A stretch of DNA of 64,000 nucleotides from Chamaea fasciata (Eukaryota; Chordata; Aves; Passeriformes; Sylviidae): the NCBI GenBank assembly GCA_029207755.1, contig JARCOQ010000002.1, forward strand, positions 8,573,156 through 8,637,155, in the 5' to 3' direction. The translations under genes were made by a program, and so were the position numbers. This document shows positions 25,501-38,355 of the stretch, piece by piece (position 1 is the stretch's first letter; each line of letters starts with the position of its first letter). Below the pieces are notes generated by a model that saw only the letters and a list, made by a program, of their open reading frames with translations, ran no database searches and was not told where the DNA came from.

Positions 25501-26846
25501 GCTTACTAAGAAAAAAAAATCACTTGCTTTAATCTTATTTTCCAATGATTGCAACAAATGTCTCCAACTTCCTGTATAACAATTAGGTATTGATACCTAA
25601 ACCCTTTTCCCCTCATTAACTGATTTTTAGGCCATACCCCTACTTCAGCCACTTGCTTTCCATGATAAATAATCCCAGTCTTTTTAATCCTTTGTCATAT
25701 GAAGCCATTCCTGTTCTCCACATGCTATTTTGAGCTCTAAGACTCCTTTTCTGAGATGGGGTAAGTCCAATATCACAGCATTCAAATTTTTGTTGTACAA
25801 GAAATACACAGAGTGGTGTAAATTGAGGATTTTTGACTCTTCAGAAAACTGAGACCTTCACAGCAGCCCAGATCTCTCATGCATGATAGTTTATTCCAAG
25901 TTCATCAGGGCTGCAAATACATGCAGTTATGCATACATGTGAAAAACCATACACAAAACTGGGAATATCTACTGCCTGACCCTGTGTTATCTAATTGTTC
26001 AGCACACAAGACATTTTTTCAGCCTGCTTGGCATCACCATGTTTAATTTTCCAATTCATCCCTTTCTCCAAGGTGAAAACATGCTTGCATATTAAGCACT
26101 GTATGTCCCAAACAGAGGACCTGGGGCCTCATCGATAATGAATTTCCATTATAAAACCTAACCTCCTAATGATTTACCATCCAACAAAGATACCTCCTAA
26201 TGATAATTTCCTGTTTTTCAGGAAGCCCTGTGTTTCAGGGCTAATTTACATAACTAGGTAAATGACACTGACTGTATCACCTGTGTCTGTCACATAGAGG
26301 GAGAATTCACTTCCCCATACAAAGAACCTATTGACTTTCATTTGCTGCATCATATTTATTCATGGATCTGCTAATTAATTCTCTTTATTTTACAGCTCCT
26401 ACCAATTTTATTCTCATGGAAATCCGATTTACTTGTTTATATTGGCTAGGATTGCTCCGGAGTTCTTTTTAGAAGTTTCTGTCATACTTAGCACTTTCTT
26501 TCCTTAGCTACTAAGGATGATACAATGAACATATTTCAAACCACAGTTAGCAGTTCACCAGTTCCATATTCACGGGTGAGTGACATCTGGCCCTGGCAAT
26601 TTACTCCTATTCATTTTTAAAATTTGTTTTAAAACCTTTTTAGCGAGGTTTCACCTCGAGACAGTTCCTGTCCCCCTCCTCTGTAATGAGAGGTTCCTTC
26701 TGCTGTGGAGCTCCTGATCTGTGACACAGTCTGCCGTGAGCTGTGACAGGTATATTATCTATACATGAAGCAGAGCTTTCACACTCAGCAGAAGCTGGGA
26801 GTTGCTGTCTTCCTGAGGCTACCTGTTGGGCAAAATGCTGACTTTG
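19545..26846. other. about 7.3 kb AT-rich non-coding DNA
   Basis: No gene or named repeat is supported. It contains a T run near 22658-22675, a CAAAA-unit tract at 23022-23058 and a short TA tract near 24710. The longest open frame here (120 codons, minus strand, 24039-24401) has random composition. Confidence 0.55.
23022..23058. repeat. (CAAAA)n tract
   Basis: About five consecutive CAAAA units continue into a degenerate A-rich tail. Confidence 0.85.
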
Positions 26847-27154
26847 TGGTGGGTTGATTCTGGCCAGAAGTTAAGCCTGCAAGCACTCACTCGTTCCCAT
26901 GGGATGGGGGAAAGAATCAAAGAACAAATAGGTTGAGGAAAGACAGTTTTGTAAGTGGAACATAACAGAAGCTGTTACAGAGAAAATTAACTCCATCCCA
27001 TCAAACCAAGGTACAGTTCTGTAAAAGAGAGCAAGCCTCAGGTGCAGAAGAAATCATGGACTGCCCTGTGTGGTTCCAAAATTGGATGCAGCAAAGCTAA
27101 TGGTGTCTCAAGGAAAACTTGGTTAAGGAAAGGCAGAACACAATAGACAAAGGG

Positions 27155-27157
<3 letters not shown>

Positions 27158-27204
<47 letters not shown>
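27158..27204. repeat. A run of 47 bases inside the LTR
   Basis: A pure run of A in the U3 portion of the ERVK-like LTR. It could have grown from a short A stretch by slippage or mark a sequencing or assembly weak point. The minus-strand frame over 27097-27411, with its long Phe stretch, is a translation of this run. Confidence 0.95.
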
Positions 27205-27207
<3 letters not shown>

Positions 27208-27629
27208 AAGAGGGGGAAGAAATGTTTCAGATGCTGGAGCAGAGCTTCCTCTGCAGCCCTTGAAGAAATCATGCTGGAATAAATAGATATTCACCCTACA
27301 GGCTGTGGGAGATGCCATGCTAGAGTGGTGGATATTTCCTGAAGAAACTGTGGCCCATGGAGAGCCGACACTGGAGCAGGTTAAAGACTGCAGCCCATGG
27401 GAAGGGCCCATGCTGGAGCAGGGGATAGGTGGTGTAAAGAGAAAAAATCAGAAAAGAGCTGTTATGGATTGACCAGAACACTCGAACCTCCTACAATGCT
27501 AGGAAGGGGGAAGAGATAGAGTGGGGAATGAAGGAGTGAGGTTGAGCCTGGAAAGAAAGGGTGAGGGTGAAGAACAGATGTTTCAGTTTTTGTATTTGTT
27601 TCTCACTATCCAATTCTAATTTAATTAGA

Positions 27630-27635
27630 AATAAA
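27630..27635 (+). promoter_or_regulatory. LTR polyadenylation signal AATAAA
   Basis: The hexamer lies about 200 bases before the LTR 3' end, in the same setting (ttaattagaaataaattaat) as in related LTRs. It marks the R region of the plus-strand element. Confidence 0.7.
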
Positions 27636-27833
27636 TTAATTTTTACTATTAAATAATCTCCTCATTCATTAATTAATGCCACAAATGTTTTGCCTGCATC
27701 AGTAATTAGCAAAAGATCTCCCTGTCTTTACCTGAACACATGAGCTGTTCTATTTTCTCCCCTTGTTCTTCTGAGCAGGGAGAGTGAGAGAGAAGTTGGG
27801 TGGGTGCCTGGCAGCCAACCAAGACTGAGTCAC

Positions 27834-28400
27834 CCCTTGTGAAGAAATTTCAGCATGAGGAAGGTTCATCAATTCCTCCCCAAATGGCTAAATGCAGGGA
27901 TGAGTTTTTACAGGACTTGAGTGGCAATGGTTTATCCACAATCCTCCGAGATATTCCAGCAGGTTTAGGATTAGTTTGGTTATTTCCTCCTTTCTTTAAC
28001 CATCTTAAAAGCCTTAAAAAGTGTGGAGGACCCAGAAGCACAAGCTCCTGAAGTTGCAGGTGGATGTGCTGACATGGGCCTGGGTGTTAGGCTGGGTGGG
28101 GAAGGCCTCCAAAGGACACTGTGGCCACAACTTCTTCCTGTCAGCGGAGTGTGGTGGCTCGCAGAAGGAAAAATATATATCCCATGATTACCTTCACAAA
28201 CTGGAATCACAAACTGGGCTTGCTCCTGAGCACAAAAGGAATGAGCAGCAGGAACTGTGAGCCTTGCTCAGAGACAATGCAAACATTTGTGCTGGTGACA
28301 GGAGCTCATTTCACTTCTTCTGGAACTCAGGTAGAGGAAGAGCTGGTGTTTTCTCCAGAAGCAAAGGGGCCAAGCACAGCATGAGCAGCAAAAGACAAAC
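27834..28400. other. unclassified GC-richer segment beside the LTR
   Basis: Immediately after the LTR the sequence is richer in G and C for about 550 bases, and several short overlapping plus-strand frames stay open. None shows a domain I recognise. It may be a fragment of another mobile element or simply the local host sequence. No tRNA primer-binding-site-like sequence follows the LTR. Confidence 0.3.
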
Positions 28401-31400
28401 TTCCACCTCTTGTTGTGTTCAGTATCATATTCTCACCCCACACATCTGTGGATTGACAAGATCTAGCTTTTTATGCTCTTTGGTCATTCAAAACTCCTCT
28501 TAAAAAAAAAATGCCAACAAACAATAAAATCAGAATCCAAGCACTAGTGCAGCAAACAAGTTAAGAAATACACATTTCTTACCCAGCTATTGTTGACCCT
28601 CTCCCCTTGTAGCAGGGAAAAATCCAGCTTTCAAAATTGTGATGAATGTGTTGCAAATATAATGATCTTCTAACGTGCAAAAAAGAGGCCAGGAAATGAT
28701 TTAAAATGCCATAAACTTCCTCAGAACAGGTTTCCTGCTGATATGCCTTTCTCCCCGAAGTGCTCCCCATGCTCTTTCTGAAATATTCATTGCCCTAATG
28801 ATTTCTTCAGGCACTGCTCCTGTACATAAAAATTAGTTCTTCCTATCAAGAGATAAGTAATTCCAAGGGAACTGTTATGGGAGAAATCCACAGGATGCAG
28901 AAATGTATGCAAAAAAATGTTTACTTTTCTTCCTTTGCACCTAAGGAGTTGACTTTAACCTTTATTTTCAGAAGTGTCACTGTTACTGTTATCCATGTGT
29001 TTACAAGTAGAAAAACATATTTCTATTTTTTTTTCCCCTAGAGCTGTTATGCATCTCTATTTTACCCATGATCTGCCTTATTTCAGGGACTTGTATAGTG
29101 CCCTTGCCACACTGCAGGGCTAGACACACTAGGATTCACAGGATCATTCGTTCTCTAGACATTTCTGCAGCTCTCAAAGCAATTAAAAACATGTTTCATC
29201 TGTCACTTAAACTGAACCCTTTCCCCACGCTCCCCCTCCTGAACATTTGCTTGCAAGTTCATTGTGGTTTTAGGAAGTGATTCCTTTACTCCTGACACCT
29301 CTAACACATGACAACTGTTTTGTAATGCAGCTTGCAAGCAAAGTGAATATTTCAGGAAACCTCAAAGTGTCCAGTCTTGCACCCACCCATTCTGCAAGGA
29401 GATTTTGCTCTGCAAGAGGGTGAGCCATGGCTCAGGAGCACTGTCTTCAGCTGTGCACCCTGAAGACTGATTCTAAAGCTGAAACATTCCATTTAAGGGA
29501 GGTTTCTACTCCACCTGCAGCTGTTTAGACTTCTGCACACTAAATTTAATGAAATGAAAACAAATAGGTGGCCTTCATTAAGACCTGGTTCAAGCAATAG
29601 GGTACCAAGTCTTGCCTTGCTCATTTGTGGGATGAAATGAGTGCAGTAGAAAGCACTAAGAGTACAAAAATAATACCAGCCAGGATGGATTTGACTTGGA
29701 AATTGGCAGTGAAGAGCATGATTACACTCACCCAGAAGAGAAAAAGTGACCTGAAGGAGAGCCACAAACACACATCTCACTCACAAGGATTTCAGTGGTA
29801 CAGTAACCAATTCAGGAATTAATCTGCTCCATTCATTACACACAGGTTACAAATAGCTCATGGTGGAAGGAATACAAGACATCTCTGATGCCAGGAGCAC
29901 ACAGGCACATTTAAATAATCTTGTTTTCCATAAGTTTAGCAAAACAAGGGAATGGATATTCTCCTGTTCCCATAATTTCTCCAGGGTTATTCTGCACCAT
30001 TGGTAATCTTTAGAGCATCTATTAAAAATATCCACGAGTCACAGAAATTTCATACAGGACCAGGGATGACACTCAGCTATTCTTAATTGTTAGAAATGCA
30101 AAGAATAAATAAAAGCTAAACAAACACTGATTTCATCTCAAATGATGACAGCAAATGCAAAATAAACTGCTAAGATTATGAACAAACAGGCAGGTATAAA
30201 CCAAAAGATACCCAAACCCTGGAAATGACTAACACACTTCTCCACCCCAGAGTGGGCAAATTAATGACTTTAAAATTTTAATTATTTAAACCCTTTAATT
30301 CCCATTGAAAATACAGATATTTAATATTTGATCAACTTTTTTGTTTGATAAATATTGGCTACAAATGAATCCATTAGTCTGAAGATATATTTCACTTTTT
30401 TGCTAGTAACATAAAGTTAATTTTAAGCATTTAATTTTTGAAGACAACAAGCAAGTTTAGAGCCCTAGGTAAAAAAACCGAAACCAATGAGAAACTAAAT
30501 TTATAACCAACAATAAATAAATAAATCAATCAATCTGTTGTATAGTAGAAAAGAAAAAAAAATGGTGATGAAATAGGCCATTATCAAGCATAGACAGAAA
30601 AGTCAGAAGTAGTGGTAAATAAATATGCAGCTGACAATTGCAATCATACTTGATACCAAGTAAGAGGACGTTTACACGTGAAATAAAATGTTATGGCAAG
30701 AACAGCAAGTTTAATACAAGGATGGAAAAAAAAAAGAAAATTATTAACATAATGAGACAATATGATTTAGTGTCAGAATATATAATCTTTTAAAAATATT
30801 AATTTTTAACCTGGCTGGAATGGATGTTTTCAAAAAATAGCTGGAGAGTTCATCCCTGCAAACAGGGGACCTTGGCTTGGATCAAGGATCTGAATCAATC
30901 TGAGGAAGTGTTAAAGGATTTTAAAAGTCAAAATCAAATTTTGGTATTAGAAAATGTTTCTGACAAGGAGATTGCTGGGAGTAGTGAACAAACACTACCT
31001 TGATTCAGACTTTACATGCAAATAAAAGATAGTTCACTCAAGATTCTGTGGCATCAAAACCAGAAATTTAATGGTAGTTGTGAAATGTGGGTCTTATTAA
31101 AAACTACAGGACTGTCGTCTCTTTCTGGACATGAACACATGCCTATATTGGTGTATTCCATATGGCAATGGAATATACCAACATTTCTTAAAAGTGTTTA
31201 CTGTGTTTTCCAATCATCTTGGCATGATTTTTAACAAAAAATTAGCATGCTGCAATAGATGGAATAAGAGTTGAATAAATGGCAGATCTCTAAAAACCGT
31301 AATTGATTATGGAGTATAAATGCATTATTAGCAAAGTCCAGTAAGAATAAATCCAAAATTATTGAATAATTTTATCTGCAGTCTGTTTGACACCTAGTGA

Positions 31401-31793
31401 TGTCTGCAGGTAGTGTGAAGGTTACAGTATAGTAAGAATAATAATAATTAAAAAAAAAAAGATCTGCCACACCAGGGTACAAATTTACAGATGAGGATGT
31501 TGTAGGAGCAGCATTGTGTATTAATATGGCAAAATACAAGAAAATTCACTTGGTCATAAGGAACAAAGGTTTTACCCTGCAGGGCAGTAGAGTTTGCTCC
31601 AGAAAACACCAACCAAAGAAAGGCTACTGAGTCTTTGCAGGGAGCAACTTGGACATGAACTCTAGTGTGAGTGATGCAGGTATAGGGATTAGTTATTTTG
31701 GAATTTGGAATTTGCTGGAAAACTGCAGCACATGTTTATTGTTTGGGAATTACCTAATTGCATTCATGTTTGGAAATCTCACAGCCTACAAAA

Positions 31794-31811
31794 CCACTTT
31801 ATATAAAGTGG
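31794..31811. repeat. 18-base perfect palindrome
   Basis: The sequence ccactttatataaagtgg reads identically on both strands. It could be chance in AT-rich DNA. Confidence 0.7.
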
Positions 31812-34800
31812 GGTTTGTATAGTCTATAGACAGATTTCACATTTTAGACATTAGGTTACTCTACATCTTATTATGCACAGTGTGTTCTCCTGGAAAATCC
31901 TTCCTATTTCTGTACATGTGGTAGCTGCTGTGGATTCCTGCATGCATCTTATGACCCACTTCCATATGATGGCTGGAACCCTCCATTTAGAATTGGCTGA
32001 CACATGCCCGAAAATCCTGGCCAAAAGAACAAGTTCTCAAAATTGACAGGACAAGATGTCCAGGTGAAAAGAGAATATATAACTGGAAAAACAAAATGAA
32101 AATCGATAGCTAGCTTCCTTGCACCCAATAAGCTCTAGACCTGGGAGGCATGAAAAAGTGAAGCAAAATTAGGAACGTGTTTTTGCCTCTGGGGACAAGG
32201 TTTCTACAGGTGGTAGAAGGACAACATGTACCACCACTTGGTGCTTGTGCTTCAAGCAGAGGTTTTAGTAGAGTTCTAAGAAGATTCCCTAAAATAACTC
32301 AGGGAGTCCTGCCATAAATGCAATCTGTTTTATTTGCTATGGAGAGAATAATGTTAAAACTTTCCAGAGTACGTAGTGTACTTATACTTTAAAGTAACCT
32401 GAAAATCTGCAGTATCAGAATTCAGTCACAATACATGAGCTGAAGAAGTTAAAAATTTAGTAAATTCAGCATCCAAATAAGGGGCAGTTTCCATGTATTG
32501 AAAACTAATAATTTAGCCTGGAAGACAGCAGACTCACTCTTCCTTGGAGTACTTAAAACAAGATTCAGTATACTTTAATGTATCTTTTGAAGATGGCTGT
32601 GCGGTATGTGTATAAGGAACCTCAGACTGCTGACAACTTTAGTGGATTAAATAATTCAACTAGCATGTAGGATGAACCATGCAGTATCATAGGACCAAAT
32701 TCAGAACTTTCCTGATAAAAAGCTGTGCTTTCAGTAATGACTTCTTTGTTGTGTTCTTAATACTTGAAGCATTCTGGGACAGAAGGAAATCTAAGCCAAC
32801 CCTGAATTTAGAGGTAAAGGCACACTTCAATTACCCCAGTAGGTCTGGCAGCACTGAGGGTTGTTAACCATTCTCATTTTCATGACCATGATATTACAAA
32901 ATCAAACCCCCTCACAGCTGACAAGTTAAAAGAGTGAATGGCAATAAACCATGGTGCTGCTCAAAATGATGAGCTGCTTCTTCCACTGCAATAAATCAGC
33001 ATTATTTCCTTGGCAAATGAAGCCTTAGTTTTATTCCAGGTAGGGGTCTGACCAGCATGAAGTGTTTTGAAATCTGGAGAAACCATTTTTCTTGGTAGCA
33101 GTGTGCCTCTTTCATCATAAAACCACAGTAAAACATTCAGAAAGGTTACTTAATACATTGTCAAAGTAAATGCATCTCTGTAAATCAGAGCCATCATGGC
33201 TATGTCTCTGGTGATACCACTGTTGCTAAGGTAACTACTAATTTCCACCCTAGAGTAAATATTACATAAAGCTGACAGTTTATTCAATTTTATGTGTTAG
33301 ACTTTGGGGCAGAGCATGTCTTTTATTTCTTCCTGTGATATTGACCCCACTTCACTTGTGCAGCCTCTTGGCTGCTAAAAATCCTTTATCCTTTAACCTT
33401 TATCACCTGCCAAAAAAAAGTATCAAGGTAACAGCCAGCAAATCTGATCCCTCTGGTCTGGTGATTTCTCACATGCTTTGCTTTCTACTTCATGTCAGGT
33501 TATGAGTCAAATTTCTTGACTCGTACCCTGTAGCTTAGAAACAGCATCTCTAACACACCATTTATCTGGTTTCTAAGACATACAGCGGCTATCAACGCAG
33601 TTTTCCACACTTAATTTGAATCTCTGATAAGCAAACCCGCTTGTCTTTCCCTTTTGCACTTGTTGGAGTCTTTGGTGTTAGCATCTTGTTGAACAAAAAC
33701 ACAGCAGGACTTATATGTTTGTAGGAACTCCTCTAAAGATTTCATTTCAAGCGCAAAGTGTTTTGTGGCAATGGCACCTTAAACTACTCCTTCCCCTGTC
33801 TCATGGTGCACTTTGCTTTCTACTATGCTGGCACAATCATTTGCTACTCTGTGCTACAGCTCTGATTAGGATTCTCTCCTAAAAATGAAAAAAAAAAAAA
33901 CAAGCCTTCCCTAACTGCCTTTTTTATTAGCACAAATCAATTCCCTGATTGGGTTGAAAGAAAGCTCTATAAAAAGGCATCCTAACATAACTGAGGATGT
34001 GTGTCTGCATGGCAACAGGAAAATGGGGATGTAAGGGGAGAAGGGTGAGAAAAATGAAATCTAAAATTTCAGTTTTCCTACACTCATACTTAGGCATCCC
34101 AAACCCACAATATGTATTTTTGAATTCCACATTTACCATTTTCTTCCTCACTTAAGAAGAGGCTGGACTACAGCTTTCATATTTAGGTCTTGCCTCAGCT
34201 TTTGATGACACGGTCTGAATACATCCAGAACACATACTCAGAATGTGCTTATTCTGAAATAATGCGCCTGTAACTAAATTCAAACATATCCTTTGAATTT
34301 CATGGAGTGACATTGGTTTACACCAGCAGGGAAACTAACTTAAAAAGATGCAACTGAACAGGGCAAGCACCACCTGCACACCTGTCAGGCCTGTTCAAAG
34401 AAATGCTGAATAGCCACTGGCCTGTGGCTGCTACATGAAATTACTTTTGAATAGAATCAGTTGATAAGATGTTTAATCTCACTTGGAAATGCAGTGCAAT
34501 GGAAAAAAAAAGTCAACCCTATGTTTAAAATGAAAACTCTTCCTGTATTTGGCAAAACGTAAGTTTACTTTATGAAATACCCCAAAATTTGCACATACAA
34601 TGAGAAATAGGAAAAAAAAAAGCTTATTTTTTGTTTCAATTAGTGGAAAATGAAAGAAAAGAAGATAATTTTTCCATGTATGGAAATAAGCTGGCCTAAA
34701 TTCTCGAATTTCCTACCTTTAACAAGGCTGCATGAAAAAAGGCTTGAACTAGTTATTTATATGCTCACATCTATACATTCATCATATTTATGCTGCTTAT

Positions 34801-35712
34801 TTTGAGAACAAAAGAACATGGGACATGTACTAAAAGATATGGCTTTGACAGCTTGCCAGATGTCTTGTTTTCCTCTGAAACAGGGAGCTAATCACTGCCT
34901 CACACTGAAGATGCAATCCTATAAACATTAAACTACAGCAGTGGGAACGTGGGACTGAAAAACTTCTTCACGAGCTTCAGAAAATGTTTAAGTTCTGTAT
35001 CAGAAAATTATTGCTTTTGGGAGAGACAGATCCCTGTTCCAACCTCTGTGATTGAATGCAACATCTTTATATTTGTGAGGAAATATCATGGACTCTCTCA
35101 AGGAAAACAGCCAGGCAAACTGCCTGTAGTTTGCTTATCGTTCCAGAGCGGCTGAGGTCTAGGAATCAACTAAGATTCCAGAAAGCTCTTGGGAGGAGTG
35201 TGGGCTGTGTGTGTATTTATTTGCACAACCTCTCTGCACTCCTGGGTTTTTTGTCTGAGTGGTTGTTTTCTATGCCTGTTTAGGCTTTGAAACCCAAACC
35301 AATAAGAGAGATGATTTTATGAAGCGGACAGATGCCCTTAACAAACCTGACTGGAATCATCATTGCCTTTGACGTAAATTTATAGAGCAGTTGTCAGATG
35401 GTAATGACTTTCAGTCATCACCATGTCTGAATCTGAGGCTGTGAATTGGGTAATAATAGACTTGGTGTTGCATTACCAGTTTCCTGAGCCATGTACTGTC
35501 CTGCATCCATCTTGGAAAGAATGGATCTCAATGTTCCTAACAAAATGTCAGAAAATTAAGATTCTCTTTTCAATGTCCATCCAGTGTGCACAGACTGAGG
35601 GATCAATTAAGATTCTTGCAGTGATGCTTGACTTTTAAAGAGACTTTCAACATAAACCCTCCTTCTTTGGTAATTTTTGTGATTATCACAGCTAAAACAT
35701 CCCTTTAGAAGA

Positions 35713-35717
<5 letters not shown>

Positions 35718-35774
<57 letters not shown>
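35718..35774. repeat. (TAA)n microsatellite, about 19 units
   Basis: An uninterrupted trinucleotide TAA run of about 57 bases. Such a pure run is likely polymorphic. Confidence 0.95.
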
Positions 35775-37154
35775 GTAAAAGCCCAAATGGTTTCATCTCT
35801 GCAAAGTGAGTAGGATCAAGGTCAAAAAATGTCATTTATGAATTCCTTAGGCTTAAAGCTGTACTGTCACAAGCAAATGGACTCAGATATTTGCATCTTG
35901 TGCTGATTTTCTCAAAAACTATTCAAAGGAAGAGATTTTTTCCTTTTGAAGGAAATAAATTTAAAAGAATATATTTAAATCTAACTTCATTTTATAGTGC
36001 AAGCTAGTGTATGTACAGCCAACAATTTTATGCAGGATTGACTAATAATACTTGTTCATTGGAATAAACAAGAAATTTTTGATTTAACTTCTTTTAACCT
36101 ATTTTGCAAGTTCATCTTGGTGTTGATATCTCATGACACTCCTTAAAGAGTGATGCTGAGGGAGAAATGACCATAAATACCAAAATCACAGTGGTCCTCA
36201 GAGAGTATGTCACAGCAGGAAAAAAAAAACCCAACAGAATTCTTACAAATACATCCTAAATTCTCTGAAATGGTTAAATTATTTCCTCTTTACTTAGGAT
36301 GACTGTAGTTTTGCTAACAACTGAAACAGGTCTTAAAAATCTAGATTTCTTACACTAGTCTGCGACAAGGAAACTGCATTAATGATGTGAGTAATAATAT
36401 AGGAGATCAGCATTAAGCTAGTTAGAAGATTAATGTGCATGAAAAGGTCAAAACTAAAATAGAGTTAGTCAAATGTAAGAAACTGGCTTTATCTGATCTA
36501 AGTCAGTGTGACTACATATTGGTCCATTACTATACAGAACAAGAGTTGCTCCATTTTATCTCTAGAGATAACTGCTACCCTTGAAAGAAAGTATTTGGAA
36601 ACACTTGCTAGTGTTCCAGGATGGAAAATTTGAGAAGTTTTTACCACAGGAGTCATATACAAGCTTGTGCAGTTTTCAGACAGTAAATTAGCGGCTAATA
36701 CTTCTAACCCAAGCCCTTCCAGAAGTCTAGACTCCATTTCATAAGCAGGATATAAATTAGGGTGAGTTCCATTCTCAGTTGCGCTGCAAACGAAGCTGAG
36801 CTGTATGTGTGCTGTGCTGCTTTGCTACAATTTGTCTTTCAGAGATCAAAAGACTCTCCACAACAATTTGTGGAGCGCAGTAATTGTGGTGGTTCCTGTT
36901 CTACATTCACACAAACAGAAAGTGTGTCTAAGACCTCTTTTGTACCTGTATCAATTATCTCTTTTTTCCCCTTTGCAAATAATAGATGTGAGCATCTAAC
37001 AGGCCTTTTCTGACACGATAAACTTGAGTCCTGGAATTCTGTGATCACCAATTCTCCTTTTGTCATTAAATAAGTCAAGTTAAAAAGAGTTTGGGAGTTG
37101 TCTGTATCCAGTTCCCAACTCAGTGCAGGGATAATTTAAATTTAGTGGTCTCTG

Positions 37155-38355
37155 GAAATGGAGAATCCGAAACTCTCTGGGCAACCAGGTCTGATGTTCA
37201 ACCATCCTCACAGTGAAGAATTTTTTATCTTTGATCTAATTACTCTTTTTCCTTCCTGCAGCCTCTGTTCACTGCCTCTTGCCCTTTTGCTGTGTAACTC
37301 TGACAGAAGTCTAGCTCCATCTTCCCTATAAATCCTTTTTAAGAAGTTGAAAGTGACATTTAGATCTTCCTCTAGCCTTATGTTCTTCAGTCTGCCACTG
37401 CTGAGCTCCATGACATTTCTGTCAGCCCATTTCTTCGGGTTATTGAATTATCTCTGAATGACAGTCCTTCCCTCCAACTCGTTTGTTGGTCCCAGCACTG
37501 GTGTCATCTGCAAACCTGATGAGTATTTATCATCATTCTCACCACTCTGCTCATTAATAGAGACATTAATCAGTATTTGCCCCTGTATCAGCTGCTGAGG
37601 AGTGCCACTAATAATCACATGCCAGTTGGACTCCACACCACTGATCATATTTGGCAGCCTAGCAAGTTTTCCATCTGTCCAGCCTGTTTTTACCACTTTG
37701 GCTGCAGAAATACTACTATGAGAGACCATGCCCAAAGCTCTGCTGCCATCAGAATAAACAACCTGCTCTGCTCGCTCCTCTTCCACCAAGCCATTCGTGT
37801 AATCTCCAAAAGCAGCCAGAGGTTTGTAAGACAGAACTTGCCCTTAGGGAAGGCAAAGTAGATAACAAGTCAACATATTGGGGGTATTTTGTGTCCCTGC
37901 AAACAGGAAATCAGTAGAATTTGCTCCATAGCCTTATTCAAGGCCAAAGGTGAACGGACTGGCCAATAATTATCTGAATATTTACCCTTGCTTTTAGTGA
38001 GTGTAGAATGATTTGCCATTTTCTCATCATTTGAGACATTCTCAAATGGCCACAGCCTCTCCAAGATGACAGAATGAAGCCTTACAATGACTTCAGATTG
38101 TTCCCTCCTCATCCTTGGAGATTTCGAGTCCCACAGGCTTATGCTTCTCCCATTTCCTGAAGCTATCCCTTTCCTGGTCCTCTCTACCATTAGTAGTCTA
38201 CATTTCCAGAGACTGACACCGGACATAGGACAAGTCAGGGGCATGAAATCCAACCTTGCCACAGTAAAGACTGAGCGAAAGAAGGCAGAGAGTCTTTCCA
38301 TACTCCTTGTGATTACATTGCCTATCCCAGGTCACTTGTTCATTCTTTATCTTCT
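37155..38355 (-). mobile_element. old CR1 LINE with ORF2 reverse-transcriptase remnants
   Basis: Read on the minus strand from 38355 down, this covers part of CR1 ORF2 and then jumps to the 3' region. From about 38301 the broken frame shows counterparts of the ORF2 linker, such as LSAFFRSVFT (family pattern L..FF.SVFT), and then DNYWPVRSPLALNKAMEQIL, which corresponds to the NYRPVSLTS...K.MEQIL block of the reverse transcriptase. A second frame (37448-37789) has ISGVESNWHVIISGTPQQ, corresponding to the NGVES.W..V.SGVPQGS block. The plus strand reads tggtgtcatctgcaaacctg, typical of the next CR1 segment. Below about 37400 the sequence jumps to the 3'-terminal region (cctcacagtgaagaattttt, ccttatgttcttcagtctgcc), so a middle portion is deleted. 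Frames are disrupted by substitutions and shifts, so the element is dead and old. The 3' tail repeat is not seen. Confidence 0.88.

Larger units (their letters stand above)
26847..27833 (+). mobile_element. near-complete ERVK-like solo LTR (old endogenous retrovirus)
   Basis: The element starts with TG (tggtgggttgattctggcca). It ends near a degenerate counterpart of that start, with gtgcctggcagccaaccaag followed by tgagtcacc. This is the pattern of passerine ERVK-type LTRs that begin tggtgggttg and end in acccacca-like sequence. Internal landmarks are cagatgctggagcagagctt, actgcagcccatgggaaggg, gcccatgctggagcagggga, tggattgaccagaaca, an AATAAA signal at 27630-27635, gatctccctgtctttacctg and ttttctccccttgttcttct. 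Length is about 990 bases, including the long A run. No primer-binding site follows and no polypurine tract precedes it, so it is a solo LTR. I could not confirm a target-site duplication. Confidence 0.82.
28401..37154. other. about 8.8 kb AT-rich non-coding DNA
   Basis: No gene is supported. The named contents are the TAA microsatellite at 35718-35774, several A runs of 9-13 bases, and an 18-base palindrome at 31794-31811. The remaining frames are short and random. Confidence 0.55.

Noticed and set aside
27097..27411. Minus-strand frame with a long Phe stretch
   Set aside because: It is a translation of the 47-base A run and of LTR sequence.
27800..28051. 83-codon plus-strand frame with a hydrophobic centre
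   Set aside because: It begins inside the LTR 3' end and runs into unclassified DNA. No retroviral or host protein could be recognised, and its position downstream of a plus-strand LTR does not fit an envelope gene.
35718..35774. CRISPR-like array
   Set aside because: It is a plain trinucleotide repeat with no spacers, and the genome is that of a vertebrate.
37448..38301. Two long minus-strand frames as host genes
   Set aside because: Both show CR1 ORF2 reverse-transcriptase blocks and are remnants of one broken LINE.
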